Assembly (NCBI RefSeq): GCF_009711445.1
Contig: NZ_SMMC01000211.1
Coordinates: 1 to 58,774, forward strand
Length of the DNA stretch: 58,774 nt
Direction: 5' to 3'
Origin: Curvivirga aplysinae
Lineage (GTDB): Bacteria > Pseudomonadota > Alphaproteobacteria > UBA8366 > Aestuariispiraceae
Shown here: positions 10,229 to 19,976 of the stretch, piece by piece
Layout: every line of letters starts with the position of its first letter
How positions within the stretch are numbered: position 1 is the stretch's first letter
Translations under genes and position numbers: made by a program
The notes under the pieces: model-generated
Told to the model about the DNA's origin: nothing
Database searches by the model: none
The model's input: only the letters and a program-made list of their open reading frames with translations

Positions 10229-12529
10229 CTAGACCTTTTTCAAGACTATTGTCACCGCAAACCCTTTTTCAGAAGTGACATCCAATTGAATCTCACCCCC
10301 ATGAAGTTCGACCATATTTCGCGCAATTGATAGGTTTAATCCAACACCGGACCGCAAGGCTTGTGGATCATTTCCCATAAATCTGTTTTGGATATAATTT
10401 TGGTCTTCCTTATGATCCAACACCCAATCCGTTTGATATCGAATACATAAATGATCCGGAAAATCGGAAAGTTGAATATCAACATGATCCCCATCTGAAA
10501 GCTTAAGGATGCTTCCCAATAAGTTGGATAAAGCACGCTCCAAACGCACTTCATCGCATTTATATCGATATACACCAGGCTCACAGAAACAGGTAAGCTG
10601 CTGCTTTTCGTCTATCACAAGTGATTGATTGTCTTCGATTGACTTATCAATAAGCTGTTTGATATCACTTTCTTCCAACTCAAGTTCCATCAAATCCGCC
10701 TGGATAATCGCAAGATCAAGGATATCTTTTACCAATTGGGTTAATGTTTCTCCAGCATCTAAAATATTCTGCACATGGTTGATTTGACGTTCATTTAAAG
10801 TACCGAAATATTCTTCTTTCAAAATGGACGCAAACCCTTGAATGGCATTAATTGGCGTACGAAGTTCATAAGATACATTGGATAGAAATTGTGTTTTTAA
10901 TAAATCAGCACGCTCAAAAGCCACATTTCGTTCTTCCAAAGCCCGCTCTACCCTTTTGGTATCTGTCACATCTGAGTGGATCACTAAAACCTGTGCATCC
11001 GGCAATGGTACTAAAGCAACCTCAATAACACGGTCATCGACAAGCGCAAGGGTATAACTTTTCGCAACCCGTTCCGTAATTTGTAAAACCATATCAGATT
11101 TTGATTTCTTAATCGTGATGTCATCTTCTTTTGGCAACCATTTTTCATGATAAAAATCTACAATCTCAGTGATATGCGGGTTAGTATCCAAAAGTTCTTT
11201 TGGAAATTGCCAGAATTCCTCGAACATGCGGTTCCAAATATTTAACTTACCATCACTGCCCCAAACCGATACGGCATCAAATAGATTATTTAATGTCTCC
11301 TGCTGTACCTCGATCTGCGTATTATAGTTACTTTCCAAAGATAAAAGATCTGTCACATCTTCCAACATCCACATTAGTCCACCCAAGGGATGTGGAATGA
11401 TCAATTGATGCAATGTTCGCCCATCGGGCAAATGAAGCATTTCTTCCTTCTTTTCCAAAAGACGAGAAAATAACGCTTCTTGTTCACGTTTATACTTGGG
11501 AAAATCAATTACTTCGGGAAGTTTTCTTTTTTGTCGAAGTTTCTCCAGAACCTCGCCATATCCAAGACCGGCTGCAACGTCAGAGGAATGCAAGTCAAAT
11601 AAGCGCATAAAAGATTGATTGAAGTAAGTTAATCTTTTATCCGGTCCAAAGATAACAATAGCTGACAGCATCTCATCCAAAACCGTATCGTGGGCTGCCA
11701 AATGAGTCACTAATTGGGCTTGCACATCATCCAAGGCGGTCATATCCAAAGCGTAACCAGTTAGTAAATGTGGGAGATTAGAATGTCGTTGTTCCGTAAA
11801 TTCAAGTAATCGCCTTTTACCCTGCAAGGCGACCGAATGGCTTTCCGTTTGAATACTACTAGAACGTGCCGCACGGCGGGCCAAAGATCGGCCAGCAGCA
11901 GAAATACTACCGACACCTAATTCATGCTGATCAGAAATGACAACATCTTTGTCTTTTTCCAGATACGCCGCATAGGCTTTATTACAATCAAGCAGTGTCA
12001 AATCTTCTGCTGATCGCCACCAAATTGGATAAGGTAAACTATCAAGAATTGCCGACTGAACGCGACTTTCTTGTTCCATTTTGGCATAATTATCTGCAAG
12101 CAACGAAAGTTCACTGATATCTTGAAACCACAAAATAAGAACATATCGGCGAAGTATTCTTTTTTTCTCCCCTTTTATTGAAACTACCCGACCAGATAGT
12201 AGATCGAAACTCCCTTCAAATCCTTTGCCATCCTTCATCAAAGCGTCAAGATGCGTTAAAAATCTGGATTGCTGGTTTTCATCTATCAATTCAGCAATAT
12301 GTCCCATGGTCTGAATTTGCGAGAATCTAAGTAATTCAGCAGCTTTTTGGGACCAAAATAACATTTCTGATCCTTGCACAATCAATATCTGTGATGACTG
12401 ATCAACAAATTGATATATTCGACGTTTCAAGAAATTTGAAAACCATAGATAAAAAATAGCTGAACAGGTGATGATTACAAATAATGCGATCAACAAACTC
12501 AACCAAATCTGTGATGCTGTTACTTCCAC
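10229..12529 (-). CDS. divL: DivL-type PAS-domain pseudo-histidine kinase
   Basis: Membrane-tethered cell-cycle scaffold. In Caulobacter, DivL controls CckA according to the phosphorylation state of DivK. The protein is 766 aa (Caulobacter DivL is about 769). One N-terminal membrane helix (about 8-32) is followed by several PAS-like domains (about 35-520), a DHp helix pair and a C-terminal CA domain. The H-box reads SYELRTPIN, so the phospho-acceptor His is Tyr554 (codon 10868-10870), the DivL hallmark. The CA domain keeps the G2 loop GVGLNLSI but lacks a normal DxGxG lid and the second N-box Asn. The start is a GTG with AGGAAAT just upstream. Position next to tsaE agrees with DivL. Confidence 0.9.
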   Translation of the reverse strand: MEVTASQIWLSLLIALFVIITCSAIFYLWFSNFLKRRIYQFVDQSSQILIVQGSEMLFWSQKAAELLRFSQIQTMGHIAELIDENQQSRFLTHLDALMKDGKGFEGSFDLLSGRVVSIKGEKKRILRRYVLILWFQDISELSLLADNYAKMEQESRVQSAILDSLPYPIWWRSAEDLTLLDCNKAYAAYLEKDKDVVISDQHELGVGSISAAGRSLARRAARSSSIQTESHSVALQGKRRLLEFTEQRHSNLPHLLTGYALDMTALDDVQAQLVTHLAAHDTVLDEMLSAIVIFGPDKRLTYFNQSFMRLFDLHSSDVAAGLGYGEVLEKLRQKRKLPEVIDFPKYKREQEALFSRLLEKKEEMLHLPDGRTLHQLIIPHPLGGLMWMLEDVTDLLSLESNYNTQIEVQQETLNNLFDAVSVWGSDGKLNIWNRMFEEFWQFPKELLDTNPHITEIVDFYHEKWLPKEDDITIKKSKSDMVLQITERVAKSYTLALVDDRVIEVALVPLPDAQVLVIHSDVTDTKRVERALEERNVAFERADLLKTQFLSNVSYELRTPINAIQGFASILKEEYFGTLNERQINHVQNILDAGETLTQLVKDILDLAIIQADLMELELEESDIKQLIDKSIEDNQSLVIDEKQQLTCFCEPGVYRYKCDEVRLERALSNLLGSILKLSDGDHVDIQLSDFPDHLCIRYQTDWVLDHKEDQNYIQNRFMGNDPQALRSGVGLNLSIARNMVELHGGEIQLDVTSEKGFAVTIVLKKV

Positions 12530-12710
12530 CCTAATTTCCTGTTCACATTACATAATTATCTAAAAATTCGATTTTATATCCAAACACGGTTCGAAACTTT
12601 TTTCCACCCGTGTTTGAAGCTTTACTTGATCCTTCGTCAAAGCTGCGATAGAGAAAAATCATAAAGAAAATATTTATTATAATTTTCACGAACACGGGAA
12701 TTAATTTTTT

Positions 12711-13739
12711 ATGTCTGAAGAATCCAAAGCAACTGGTTTCATGAATTCTAAATTTGAAGAGGGAAAAATTCTATTCCCCGGTGTGATTATTACAGTGATT
12801 GTAGCCATCGCAGCTTCGTTTCTATCAGAGCATCATGGCGGCCCCGTCATGCTTTATGCTTTATTGTTAGGTACCGCTTTCCATTTTTTATCCAAAGATG
12901 AAAAAACAGCCGATGGCATCCAATTTTCTGCAAAGACAGTCTTACGCGTCGGTGTTGCTTTATTAGGCGCGCGCATCACTATTGATCAAGTTGCTGAATT
13001 AGGCTTATGGCCTTTATTAGTCGTCGTGGCCTCTATTGGTGCGACAATCCTTTTTGGCTTGATTACAGCTAAATTATTAAAACAGGATAAATGGTTCGGT
13101 GTTTTAACCGGCGGATCCGTTGCGATTTGCGGCGCATCAGCGGCAGCAGCCCTTTCCGCCGTTTTACCTAAATCGAAAGAAGCAGAAACGAATACAATTT
13201 TTGCAGTTGTCGGGGTAACAACATTAAGCACACTTGCGATGGTATTCTATCCTTTGATCGCTCAATGGTCAGATATGTCAGATGTGGGAAATGGCTTCTT
13301 TCTCGGCGCCACCATTCATGATGTCGCTCAGGTCGTTGGTGCGGGTTATTCCGTATCAGAAACGGCTGGTGATACCGCAACCGTGGTAAAACTTTTTCGC
13401 GTGGCTATGTTGGTGCCCGTGGTTCTTGTTGTCTCTATTGCCGTTAGCATGGCCGCAAAAGATATCAAAGGTGGAAAGAAAGCGGTTGGTGTTCCGGGCT
13501 TCTTAATTGGTTTTGTTATCCTCGTTCTACTTAAAAGCTTTGGTTTTTTACCTGATCAAATTGCCGACTTTCTAAAAGAAGCTTCACGTTGGTGCTTAAT
13601 CACAGCGATTGCAGCAATCGGTATTCGAACATCATTAGGAGATTTTCGATCTCTTGGTTTTGCACCTGTTGTGATGATCCTCAGTGAAACCGCATTTCTT
13701 GCTGTTATTGGATTTGTAGTTGCCTGTATCGGGTATTAA
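12711..13739 (+). CDS. YeiH-family putative sulfate/anion export transporter
   Basis: Integral-membrane protein of 342 aa with about ten hydrophobic segments, matching the YeiH family (UPF0324, Cons_hypoth698) in length and in conserved stretches such as VGVALLGARI (about 83-92), GGSVAICGASAAAA (about 134-147) and FFLGATIHDVAQVVGAGY (about 196-213). The family is annotated as putative sulfate exporters, but direct biochemical proof is limited. It is monocistronic, divergent from divL and followed by a lysE-type gene. No CysB/LysR-type partner is adjacent, unlike E. coli yeiE-yeiH. Confidence 0.85.
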   Translation: MSEESKATGFMNSKFEEGKILFPGVIITVIVAIAASFLSEHHGGPVMLYALLLGTAFHFLSKDEKTADGIQFSAKTVLRVGVALLGARITIDQVAELGLWPLLVVVASIGATILFGLITAKLLKQDKWFGVLTGGSVAICGASAAAALSAVLPKSKEAETNTIFAVVGVTTLSTLAMVFYPLIAQWSDMSDVGNGFFLGATIHDVAQVVGAGYSVSETAGDTATVVKLFRVAMLVPVVLVVSIAVSMAAKDIKGGKKAVGVPGFLIGFVILVLLKSFGFLPDQIADFLKEASRWCLITAIAAIGIRTSLGDFRSLGFAPVVMILSETAFLAVIGFVVACIGY

Positions 13740-13848
13740 TCTTGATACATTCTCTAAGCGATTTTTAAATTTCTACTTTCAAGATCCATCCTTTCCTTGA
13801 TAAGTGGTACAATCTTCAATTTTCGATCAATTTGAAAAGCAAAAGAAT

Positions 13849-14475
13849 ATGTTTGATATACCATGGCTTTTATTTATTGCAGCTTCGCTTGCAGTGATTA
13901 TATCTCCAGGACAAGATTTGATTATGGTTATGTCACGTGGTTTAGGCCAAGGATCCAAAGAAGGCGTTATTGCCGCTTTAGGGATTTCAATTGGATTGAT
14001 GGGGCATACCGTTCTTGCAGCCCTTGGTTTGGGCGCAATCCTTACAACATCGGAACTCGCTTTTACTATTCTAAAATATATCGGTGCGGCCTATCTATTT
14101 TATATTGGTATTAAACTTATTCTTTCTGGTGGTCGCCATTTTGAAACCGAAGACAACAACGATAAATCTATCAAACGCGTTTTTATTGAAGGTACCCTTT
14201 GCAATATCACTAATCCAAAAGTGACCTTGTTTTTCTTCGCCTTTTTGCCGCAATTTATTCCTGCAAATAGTGAAAATCCGACTATTGGTATTTTTGCCAT
14301 GGGTCTTTGTTATGCGTTTCTAACCTTTATTTTAAAAACACCCGTTGGTTTTTTTGCAGGTCGTTTATCGAACTGGTTTAAGCAAAATCCAAATTTCCTA
14401 AATTGGATTTTCAAATTCAGTGGCCTTACCTTGCTTGGACTTGGTTTACGGTTGGCGCTAGAAGAACGCCATTAA
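13849..14475 (+). CDS. LysE-family amino-acid/metabolite exporter
   Basis: Inner-membrane exporter of the LysE/RhtB superfamily, 208 aa with about six hydrophobic segments. The N-terminal SPGQDLIMVMSRGLGQG (about 20-36) carries the family's conserved proline and glycines, and NPKVTLFFFAFLPQF (about 120-134) is the second signature. The ATG at 13849 was preferred over a GTG 45 bases upstream because it matches the family N-terminus. Substrate cannot be read from the sequence. It converges with the LysR gene downstream, with a gap of 6 bases. Confidence 0.85.
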   Translation: MFDIPWLLFIAASLAVIISPGQDLIMVMSRGLGQGSKEGVIAALGISIGLMGHTVLAALGLGAILTTSELAFTILKYIGAAYLFYIGIKLILSGGRHFETEDNNDKSIKRVFIEGTLCNITNPKVTLFFFAFLPQFIPANSENPTIGIFAMGLCYAFLTFILKTPVGFFAGRLSNWFKQNPNFLNWIFKFSGLTLLGLGLRLALEERH

Positions 14476-14481
14476 ATAAAC

Positions 14482-15387
14482 TTATATAGCCACATATGCC
14501 TCAATATTCTTTAATAAATATTCCTTAAACATCTGAACCGCAGGTGACTGACCATGACGCGAAGGAGAAAGCAAACTTAACTGCGCGCGTCCCGTCACCC
14601 AATCCGGCAAAACATGCACTAAAGAGCCATCTTCAAGTTCCTCCCGACATGTATAAGAAGGTAAATTTACAACACCAAGTCCTTTTACAGCCACTTTCTT
14701 CAAACTGCTCATGTCATCACTGGAATAGACGTTGCCATGGACAACTTTCTTTTCCATCCCTTGCTCATTTCGTAACACCCAATGAGATGCACTTGGTTGC
14801 CACCCAACATTGAGGCTTTTTACATTTTCAAGCTCATCTGGATCATCCGGCATGCCTAGCTCCATAACATATTCAGGGCTTGCGAATAATTGCCAAGAAA
14901 CAGTTGTAAGATAACGTTGGACAACCGATGAATCGGGCAAAGGTTCTGTATGCCCCCGAATAGCTAAATCAATACCGGAAGTTACTAAGTCAACAGGTTG
15001 ATTTGTCACTTGTTGGATGAGTTCAATTTTTGGGTTTTCGCATAAAAATTTAACCACCAATTCTTGAATAGCAAATTGAGAAACCCCGACAGAGCAACTC
15101 ATAATGATACGGCCACTGATTGTGTCTTTTTTGCTGGATATGGCAGCTTCTGCCATTGCCATTTCATCCATCATCGCCTTGGCATGATTATAAAATAGCT
15201 GCCCATATTCCGTGATCTTAAATTGTCTTGAGGTACGTTGAATAAGCTTTACATCCAACCTTGCTTCCAGATTAGACACATGACGGCTCAGTCTTGATTT
15301 AGGAATACCTAAAACTCTTGCGGCTGCAGAAAAACCTTCTTTCTCCACCACATGCACAAAATAAAAATAGTCATTCAAATCAATCAT
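14482..15387 (-). CDS. LysR-family transcriptional regulator of the pirin operon
   Basis: 301-aa LysR regulator with an N-terminal winged HTH (about 5-64; SAAARVLGIPKSRLSRHVSNLE is its core) and a periplasmic-binding-protein-like effector domain (about 90-295). It is divergent from the pirin / FMN-reductase / DUF2798 operon with a 122-base shared promoter region that contains a palindrome and a direct repeat fitting LysR binding. In related gene sets such regulators respond to electrophiles or oxidants; that role is inferred here. Confidence 0.88.
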   Translation of the reverse strand: MIDLNDYFYFVHVVEKEGFSAAARVLGIPKSRLSRHVSNLEARLDVKLIQRTSRQFKITEYGQLFYNHAKAMMDEMAMAEAAISSKKDTISGRIIMSCSVGVSQFAIQELVVKFLCENPKIELIQQVTNQPVDLVTSGIDLAIRGHTEPLPDSSVVQRYLTTVSWQLFASPEYVMELGMPDDPDELENVKSLNVGWQPSASHWVLRNEQGMEKKVVHGNVYSSDDMSSLKKVAVKGLGVVNLPSYTCREELEDGSLVHVLPDWVTGRAQLSLLSPSRHGQSPAVQMFKEYLLKNIEAYVAI

Positions 15388-15403
15388 CAGAATATTCTCA
15401 TCT

Positions 15404-15461
15404 ATCGTTCTATATTTAGAACATATATTTCTTTTATTGCCTATTTTGATCTTTATCGTTC
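15404..15461. promoter_or_regulatory. Candidate LysR operator in the pirin divergent promoter
   Basis: GTTCTA-TATT-TAGAAC (15407-15422) is a perfect inverted repeat. The heptamer ATCGTTC that begins it recurs at 15455-15461 in a similar AT-rich context. The sites lie between the divergent LysR and pirin genes, as expected for one regulator acting on both. Binding is inferred. Confidence 0.5.
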
Positions 15462-15509
15462 CATTTTATATTACATCTAGTTTACAAATTTAAACAAGGT
15501 GTTCTTCTG

Positions 15510-16406
15510 ATGAATAAGTTACATAGCCCAAATATAGTTACACAAAACCCAGAAACAGTTAAAATTTCAGACAAGATAGCAAGTAAGCCTCTCAATATCG
15601 GGACAGGATTTACGGCAAAGACTTTTCGCGAAAAAGACTTTGATCAGCAAATGGATCCACTCGCCATGGTCGACCATTATGTCATGACCACCCCGACATT
15701 TGGCGCCCATCCACATGCAGGACTATCCGCTGTTTCCGTCATTTTTGAAGACAGTTCAGGCAAATTCCACAATCGGGATTCCCTTGGGAATGACTTTGAT
15801 ATCTTACCGGGGGACCTATATTGGCTAAAAGCAGGTTCAGGTGCTGTTCATGATGAGGCGCCTCGCCCCAATGCCCGTATCCATGGCTTACAAGTCTTCG
15901 TAAACCTTCCAGCAAAACATAAAAAAGATGCGCCGGCATCCAAACATGTCTCCGCCAAGGATATGCCGATTATTGAGAAAAACGGGATGAAAGTTCGGAT
16001 TGTCGCCGGGGAAAGTAATCATATTGCTGGACCAACTTCCCCAGCTTTACCGATGACCATTTTGGATGGGAAAATCCAACAAGACGCAAGTTTTCAACAT
16101 GACTTAAACGCAAAAGAAAATGCGTGGATCTACGCGGTTGAGAATGACATCACCGTAAAGACTGCAGATCAAGTCATCATACTTTCAGCAGGTGAAGCCG
16201 TCGCAATATCCAATTTAAATTCAAATGCACCACAAGATATCCAGTTTTCCAGCGCATCTATGGAAGAAGCGCATTTTGCCCTTTTTGCCGCCCAGCCTGT
16301 GGAAGAAGAATTCGTCCAAAAGGGCCCCTTCATCTTGAGCAATGAAAAAGACATTCAACAAGCAGAAGCAGATTATGCCGCGGGCTTGTTTGGGTCTTTG
16401 AATTAA
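15510..16406 (+). CDS. Pirin-family protein
   Basis: Bicupin protein of 298 aa. The N-terminal cupin shows the pirin metal-site pattern with HPHAG (about 71-75) and a downstream HDE (about 114-116). Some bacterial pirins have quercetin 2,3-dioxygenase activity and others act as redox sensors; the sequence does not decide between these. It leads an operon with an FMN-dependent reductase and a small membrane protein, under a divergent LysR gene, a set typical of quinone/electrophile or oxidant responses. Confidence 0.9.
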   Translation: MNKLHSPNIVTQNPETVKISDKIASKPLNIGTGFTAKTFREKDFDQQMDPLAMVDHYVMTTPTFGAHPHAGLSAVSVIFEDSSGKFHNRDSLGNDFDILPGDLYWLKAGSGAVHDEAPRPNARIHGLQVFVNLPAKHKKDAPASKHVSAKDMPIIEKNGMKVRIVAGESNHIAGPTSPALPMTILDGKIQQDASFQHDLNAKENAWIYAVENDITVKTADQVIILSAGEAVAISNLNSNAPQDIQFSSASMEEAHFALFAAQPVEEEFVQKGPFILSNEKDIQQAEADYAAGLFGSLN

Positions 16407-16433
16407 TACAAATCTGGATTTAAGGATAAAAAA

Positions 16434-16970
16434 ATGAAAATCGTTACTTTTGCCGCAAGCAACAGCAGTAAATCTATCAATAAAGAATTGATAAGATATG
16501 CAGCCACATTCCTGACAGGCCATGATATTGAAATGATTGATATCAATGATTTCAAACTACCAATCTACAGTGCCGATTTGGAAGAAAAACATGGTGTCCC
16601 GGATGCTGCATCCGACTTTTTAAATCATATCGAACAAGCCGATGCCTTGCTTATTTCCTATGCGGAGCATAACGGCAACTACACAGCTGCCTATAAAAAC
16701 CTGTTTGATTGGGCCAGTCGGAAGAAGCTGGATGTTTATCATAAGAAGCCAATTATTATGTTATCCACTTCACCCGGTCCAAATGGGGCAAATACCGTGC
16801 TAAGCATGGCGAAAAATACCGCCCATTTTTATGATGGTACTGTCATCGCTTCTCTGTCCATTCCAAGTTTTTATGATAATTACGATCAGGAAAATATGGA
16901 ACTAAAAGATGAATCCTTAAAAACAGAATTCGTGAATGTCTTAAACACATTTAACAACGTTAAGATATAG
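16434..16970 (+). CDS. NADPH-dependent FMN reductase / flavodoxin-like quinone reductase
   Basis: 178-aa flavodoxin-fold protein of the NADPH-dependent FMN reductase family. The phosphate-binding loop is in TFAASNSSKSINKEL (about 4-18), and NGNYTAAYKNLFDWASR (about 78-94) is the conserved flavin-site segment. It probably reduces quinones or FMN. It lies 27 bases after the pirin gene and 12 bases before the DUF2798 gene with GGGAGAT-type ribosome binding sites, so it is the second gene of that operon. Confidence 0.85.
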   Translation: MKIVTFAASNSSKSINKELIRYAATFLTGHDIEMIDINDFKLPIYSADLEEKHGVPDAASDFLNHIEQADALLISYAEHNGNYTAAYKNLFDWASRKKLDVYHKKPIIMLSTSPGPNGANTVLSMAKNTAHFYDGTVIASLSIPSFYDNYDQENMELKDESLKTEFVNVLNTFNNVKI

Positions 16971-16982
16971 GGAGATATAAAC

Positions 16983-17213
16983 ATGATCCCTAACAAATAT
17001 CGCTTTTATGTATTTTCCTTTATCATGTCCCTGTTGATGTCTGGGGCTATGTCATTCGCTTTTTTGGTGATGGAAAATATAAGCTGGACAGTCATTATGG
17101 AGAAATGGCCATTCTCTTGGTTTGTTTCCATGCTCATTGCCTTTCCCATGAGCCTGTTTATTGTCCCTCTCACAGACAAACTGGTATCTAGGCTAATGAT
17201 GCAGGATGCATAG
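16983..17213 (+). CDS. DUF2798 small membrane protein
   Basis: 76-aa protein with two transmembrane helices (about 8-30 and 42-64) separated by a short loop, matching the DUF2798 family in size and in the segment FSFIMSLLMSGAMSF. Function unknown. It is the last gene of the LysR-controlled pirin operon, 12 bases after the reductase gene, and ends 4 bases from a convergent EamA gene. Confidence 0.8.
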   Translation: MIPNKYRFYVFSFIMSLLMSGAMSFAFLVMENISWTVIMEKWPFSWFVSMLIAFPMSLFIVPLTDKLVSRLMMQDA

Positions 17214-17217
17214 AAAT

Positions 17218-18186
17218 TCAGCCGATATTCTTCTTTTTCTCCTGACGGCGCCGCACCACTTCACGATGCAAAATATAAAGGCCACTGGCCACAATTAACA
17301 AACTGCCCATCACTGTTGTTGAAGTTGGGATGGCGCCCCAGAAGAGCCACCCCCAAAGCACTGCAAAAGGAAGCGAGCTATATTCAAAAGGCGCCACTGC
17401 ATTGGCACGCCCCAAACGGTAAGCCTGACTGATACAGAAGAAACCAGCCGCTGAAATAAAGCCCAGCGCAATGATCAACCCTATCTGCGTTAAGGTCGGC
17501 ACAGACCAGGCACGCAACAAATATTGCGCACTAGGATGGGAAATTTCATCCATCCAACCGCTACCCAAAGTCAATCCGACAACCCCACTTAAAGTAATAA
17601 AGGCCAGTTGCGAATAGAACGTCATGCCCAAAGCAGATTCTGTTGATCCCAATTTACGAGCAAGCAGGCTTTGCGCGCTATAAGCCACAGCAGATAAAAG
17701 CGCGAGGATCATCGCGGGCTCAATACCACTGGATCCGGGTTGTGCGACCAATATCACCCCACCAAACCCGACAAAGATCGCCAACCAGCTTCGGATACCT
17801 ACTTTTTCGCCAAGGAATGGGATGGATAATGCCACCACAAAAAGTGGACTTGTATAATAAAGCGGCATGGCATCCGCCAACGGTAAAACCGCCAATGCCA
17901 TAGAAAATAAGGAAAAACACAGAAAACCTGCAAGCCCACGTAAAAACGCCCAGACCGGCTGTTTTGATATAAAAGCATTTCTACCCTGTAGATAAAACAT
18001 AATCGGGGAAATGATCATCAATGTGACCACACCGCGCAGGAAGATCACTTCTTGTAAAGCGATCTGATCACTAAAGAATTTCATAATCACATCTTGGACA
18101 GAAAATACCATCAACCCTAAAACCAGATATAAAATACCTTGTGAAGTTGTATCATCCACACTCTGTTTTAACGCTGTATCTGACAT
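17218..18186 (-). CDS. EamA/DMT-family exporter
   Basis: Drug/metabolite transporter superfamily protein, 322 aa, with ten predicted transmembrane helices in two EamA repeats (about 18-150 and 160-310). The N-terminal half carries the family segment AFLRGLAGFLCFSLFS, and the second repeat ends in a short basic tail (REVVRRRQEKKKN). Substrate unknown. A second DMT gene lies at 39903-40799, but the two are not adjacent and appear unrelated beyond the superfamily. Confidence 0.86.
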   Translation of the reverse strand: MSDTALKQSVDDTTSQGILYLVLGLMVFSVQDVIMKFFSDQIALQEVIFLRGVVTLMIISPIMFYLQGRNAFISKQPVWAFLRGLAGFLCFSLFSMALAVLPLADAMPLYYTSPLFVVALSIPFLGEKVGIRSWLAIFVGFGGVILVAQPGSSGIEPAMILALLSAVAYSAQSLLARKLGSTESALGMTFYSQLAFITLSGVVGLTLGSGWMDEISHPSAQYLLRAWSVPTLTQIGLIIALGFISAAGFFCISQAYRLGRANAVAPFEYSSLPFAVLWGWLFWGAIPTSTTVMGSLLIVASGLYILHREVVRRRQEKKKNIG

Positions 18187-18354
18187 TTATTTTCTGTCCA
18201 ATCCTGAAATCTTATTAGAACTGATGTTGCGCTTGATCATAATTTAAGACCTGAATATTTACGACAGGATACTTCCTCTTCGCGCCGCACCTTCAAATTT
18301 CTCCCTAACCCATTCATTGCATATGCAGGACAGATTTTATGAGGGGGATATTCT

Positions 18355-19890
18355 ATGGTTGCCCATATCCGAACCGTGGCTTTTCAAGGCATTGAGACAG
18401 TTGATGTAGATGTTCAAGTACAATTATCATCGGGTCTTCCGGCTTTTTCTATTGTTGGATTAGCCGATAAAGCCGTATCCGAGGCGAGAGAACGTGTACG
18501 TTCAGCGCTGACGGCATTGGGTTTATCCCTGCCTGCCAAAAGGATCACTGTGAATTTATCCCCTGCCGATCTGCAAAAAGAGGGCAGCCATTATGATCTG
18601 CCCATCGCGTTGGGTTTATTGGCCTCTATGGAAATCATGCCCTTGGAAGAATTAGACCAATATATTGTGATGGGAGAATTGGGGCTAGATGGGGGATTGG
18701 CTGCCGTATCAGGTGTGTTGCCCACAGCGATTTCCGCCAATGCGGCTGAGAAAGGTTTAATTTGCCCTGCTGCTAATGGCGGTGAAGCCGCCTGGGCAGG
18801 CGATATGGAAATCTTGGCGCCTCGCCATTTGATGGAACTTATCAATCATTTCAAATCCGGACAATTACTCACCCGCCCGAAAGCCGTCCAAAATCACGAA
18901 ACAACCACATTACCCGATCTCATAGATATCAAAGGCCAAGAAACCGCCAAACGGGCGTTGGAAATTGCGGCTGCAGGAGGACATAATATGTTAATGATCG
19001 GGCCACCCGGTGCAGGTAAATCCATGCTTGCGTCTCGATTACCAAGTATCTTACCACCGCTGGACAGTCGGGAAGCTTTGGAATTATCCATGATACGATC
19101 AGTGGCAGGTCAAATTGCCCAAAACGATAATGACACAGGTTTTATGAGTTTAACCCGCCCTTTTCGCGACCCACATCATTCAACATCGGTGCCTGCCTTG
19201 GTTGGCGGCGGACAAAAAGCAAAGCCCGGTGAAATCAGTCTCGCCCATAATGGTGTGCTCTTTCTGGATGAATTACCGGAATTCGCCCGTGGTGCCTTAG
19301 AAGCGTTGCGCCAACCCCTTGAAAGCAGCCGTGCCGTGGTTGCCCGTGTTAATGCGCATATCACTTATCCTGCCCGTGTTCAATTGATTGCGGCAATGAA
19401 CCCTTGTCGATGCGGTCATCTGGCGGATATCGATATGGCCTGCAGCCGTGCCCCAAAATGCGGCGGAGATTACCAAGCCAAAATATCCGGCCCGCTTTTC
19501 GACCGCATTGACATTCATATCGACGTCCCCGCGGTGAGTGCTGCGGATCTGGTGTTACCTCCCCCCAAAGAAAGTAGTGTTGATGTTGCAACACGTGTCT
19601 TGGCAGCGCGCATAATACAAATCAAACGCCTTGAAAGACTGGCTCCGGATCAAAACTGGCGCTGCAATGCTGAAATCGACGGACAAATATTAGAAGAAAT
19701 CGCAGCGCCTGATGAAACAGGTCGCAAATTATTGGCCGAAGCTGCCAATCAAATGAAATTATCGGCCCGCGGGTATCATCGTATCTTACGTGTGGCACGC
19801 ACCTTAGCCGATCTTCAAGCTGAAGATCATGTGCAAAAACATCATATCGCCGAAGCCATCGGATATCGCCGCCATCAACTAAGACAGTAA
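18355..19890 (+). CDS. comM: YifB/ComM-family AAA+ Mg-chelatase-like ATPase
   Basis: Hexameric MCM-like AAA+ protein; ComM promotes branch migration during natural transformation in other bacteria. The protein is 511 aa. The ChlI domain (about 15-140) is followed by the AAA+ module with Walker A GPPGAGKSM (about 218-226) and FLDELPEF (about 303-310), and a C-terminal Mg-chelatase domain with a zinc-like Cys cluster (NPCRCGH near 352). ATG at 18355 after GAGGGGG. It stands alone; no other competence gene is in the window. Confidence 0.92.
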   Translation: MVAHIRTVAFQGIETVDVDVQVQLSSGLPAFSIVGLADKAVSEARERVRSALTALGLSLPAKRITVNLSPADLQKEGSHYDLPIALGLLASMEIMPLEELDQYIVMGELGLDGGLAAVSGVLPTAISANAAEKGLICPAANGGEAAWAGDMEILAPRHLMELINHFKSGQLLTRPKAVQNHETTTLPDLIDIKGQETAKRALEIAAAGGHNMLMIGPPGAGKSMLASRLPSILPPLDSREALELSMIRSVAGQIAQNDNDTGFMSLTRPFRDPHHSTSVPALVGGGQKAKPGEISLAHNGVLFLDELPEFARGALEALRQPLESSRAVVARVNAHITYPARVQLIAAMNPCRCGHLADIDMACSRAPKCGGDYQAKISGPLFDRIDIHIDVPAVSAADLVLPPPKESSVDVATRVLAARIIQIKRLERLAPDQNWRCNAEIDGQILEEIAAPDETGRKLLAEAANQMKLSARGYHRILRVARTLADLQAEDHVQKHHIAEAIGYRRHQLRQ

Positions 19891-19956
19891 CAAGCCGGAT
19901 CATTCTTCAACAAAATTGAATTTTTACATATGGCTTTTTCCATGGTGGCATTGTAG

Positions 19957-19976
19957 TTTTCCGTTATGACGGAAAA
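19957..19976. promoter_or_regulatory. Inverted repeat spanning the start codon of the XRE-cupin gene
   Basis: TTTTCCGT-TATG-ACGGAAAA is a perfect 8-bp inverted repeat whose loop contains the ATG of the regulator. The core TCCGTTAT recurs in front of kbl, so it may be an autoregulatory operator, or a hairpin limiting translation. Inference only. Confidence 0.45.
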
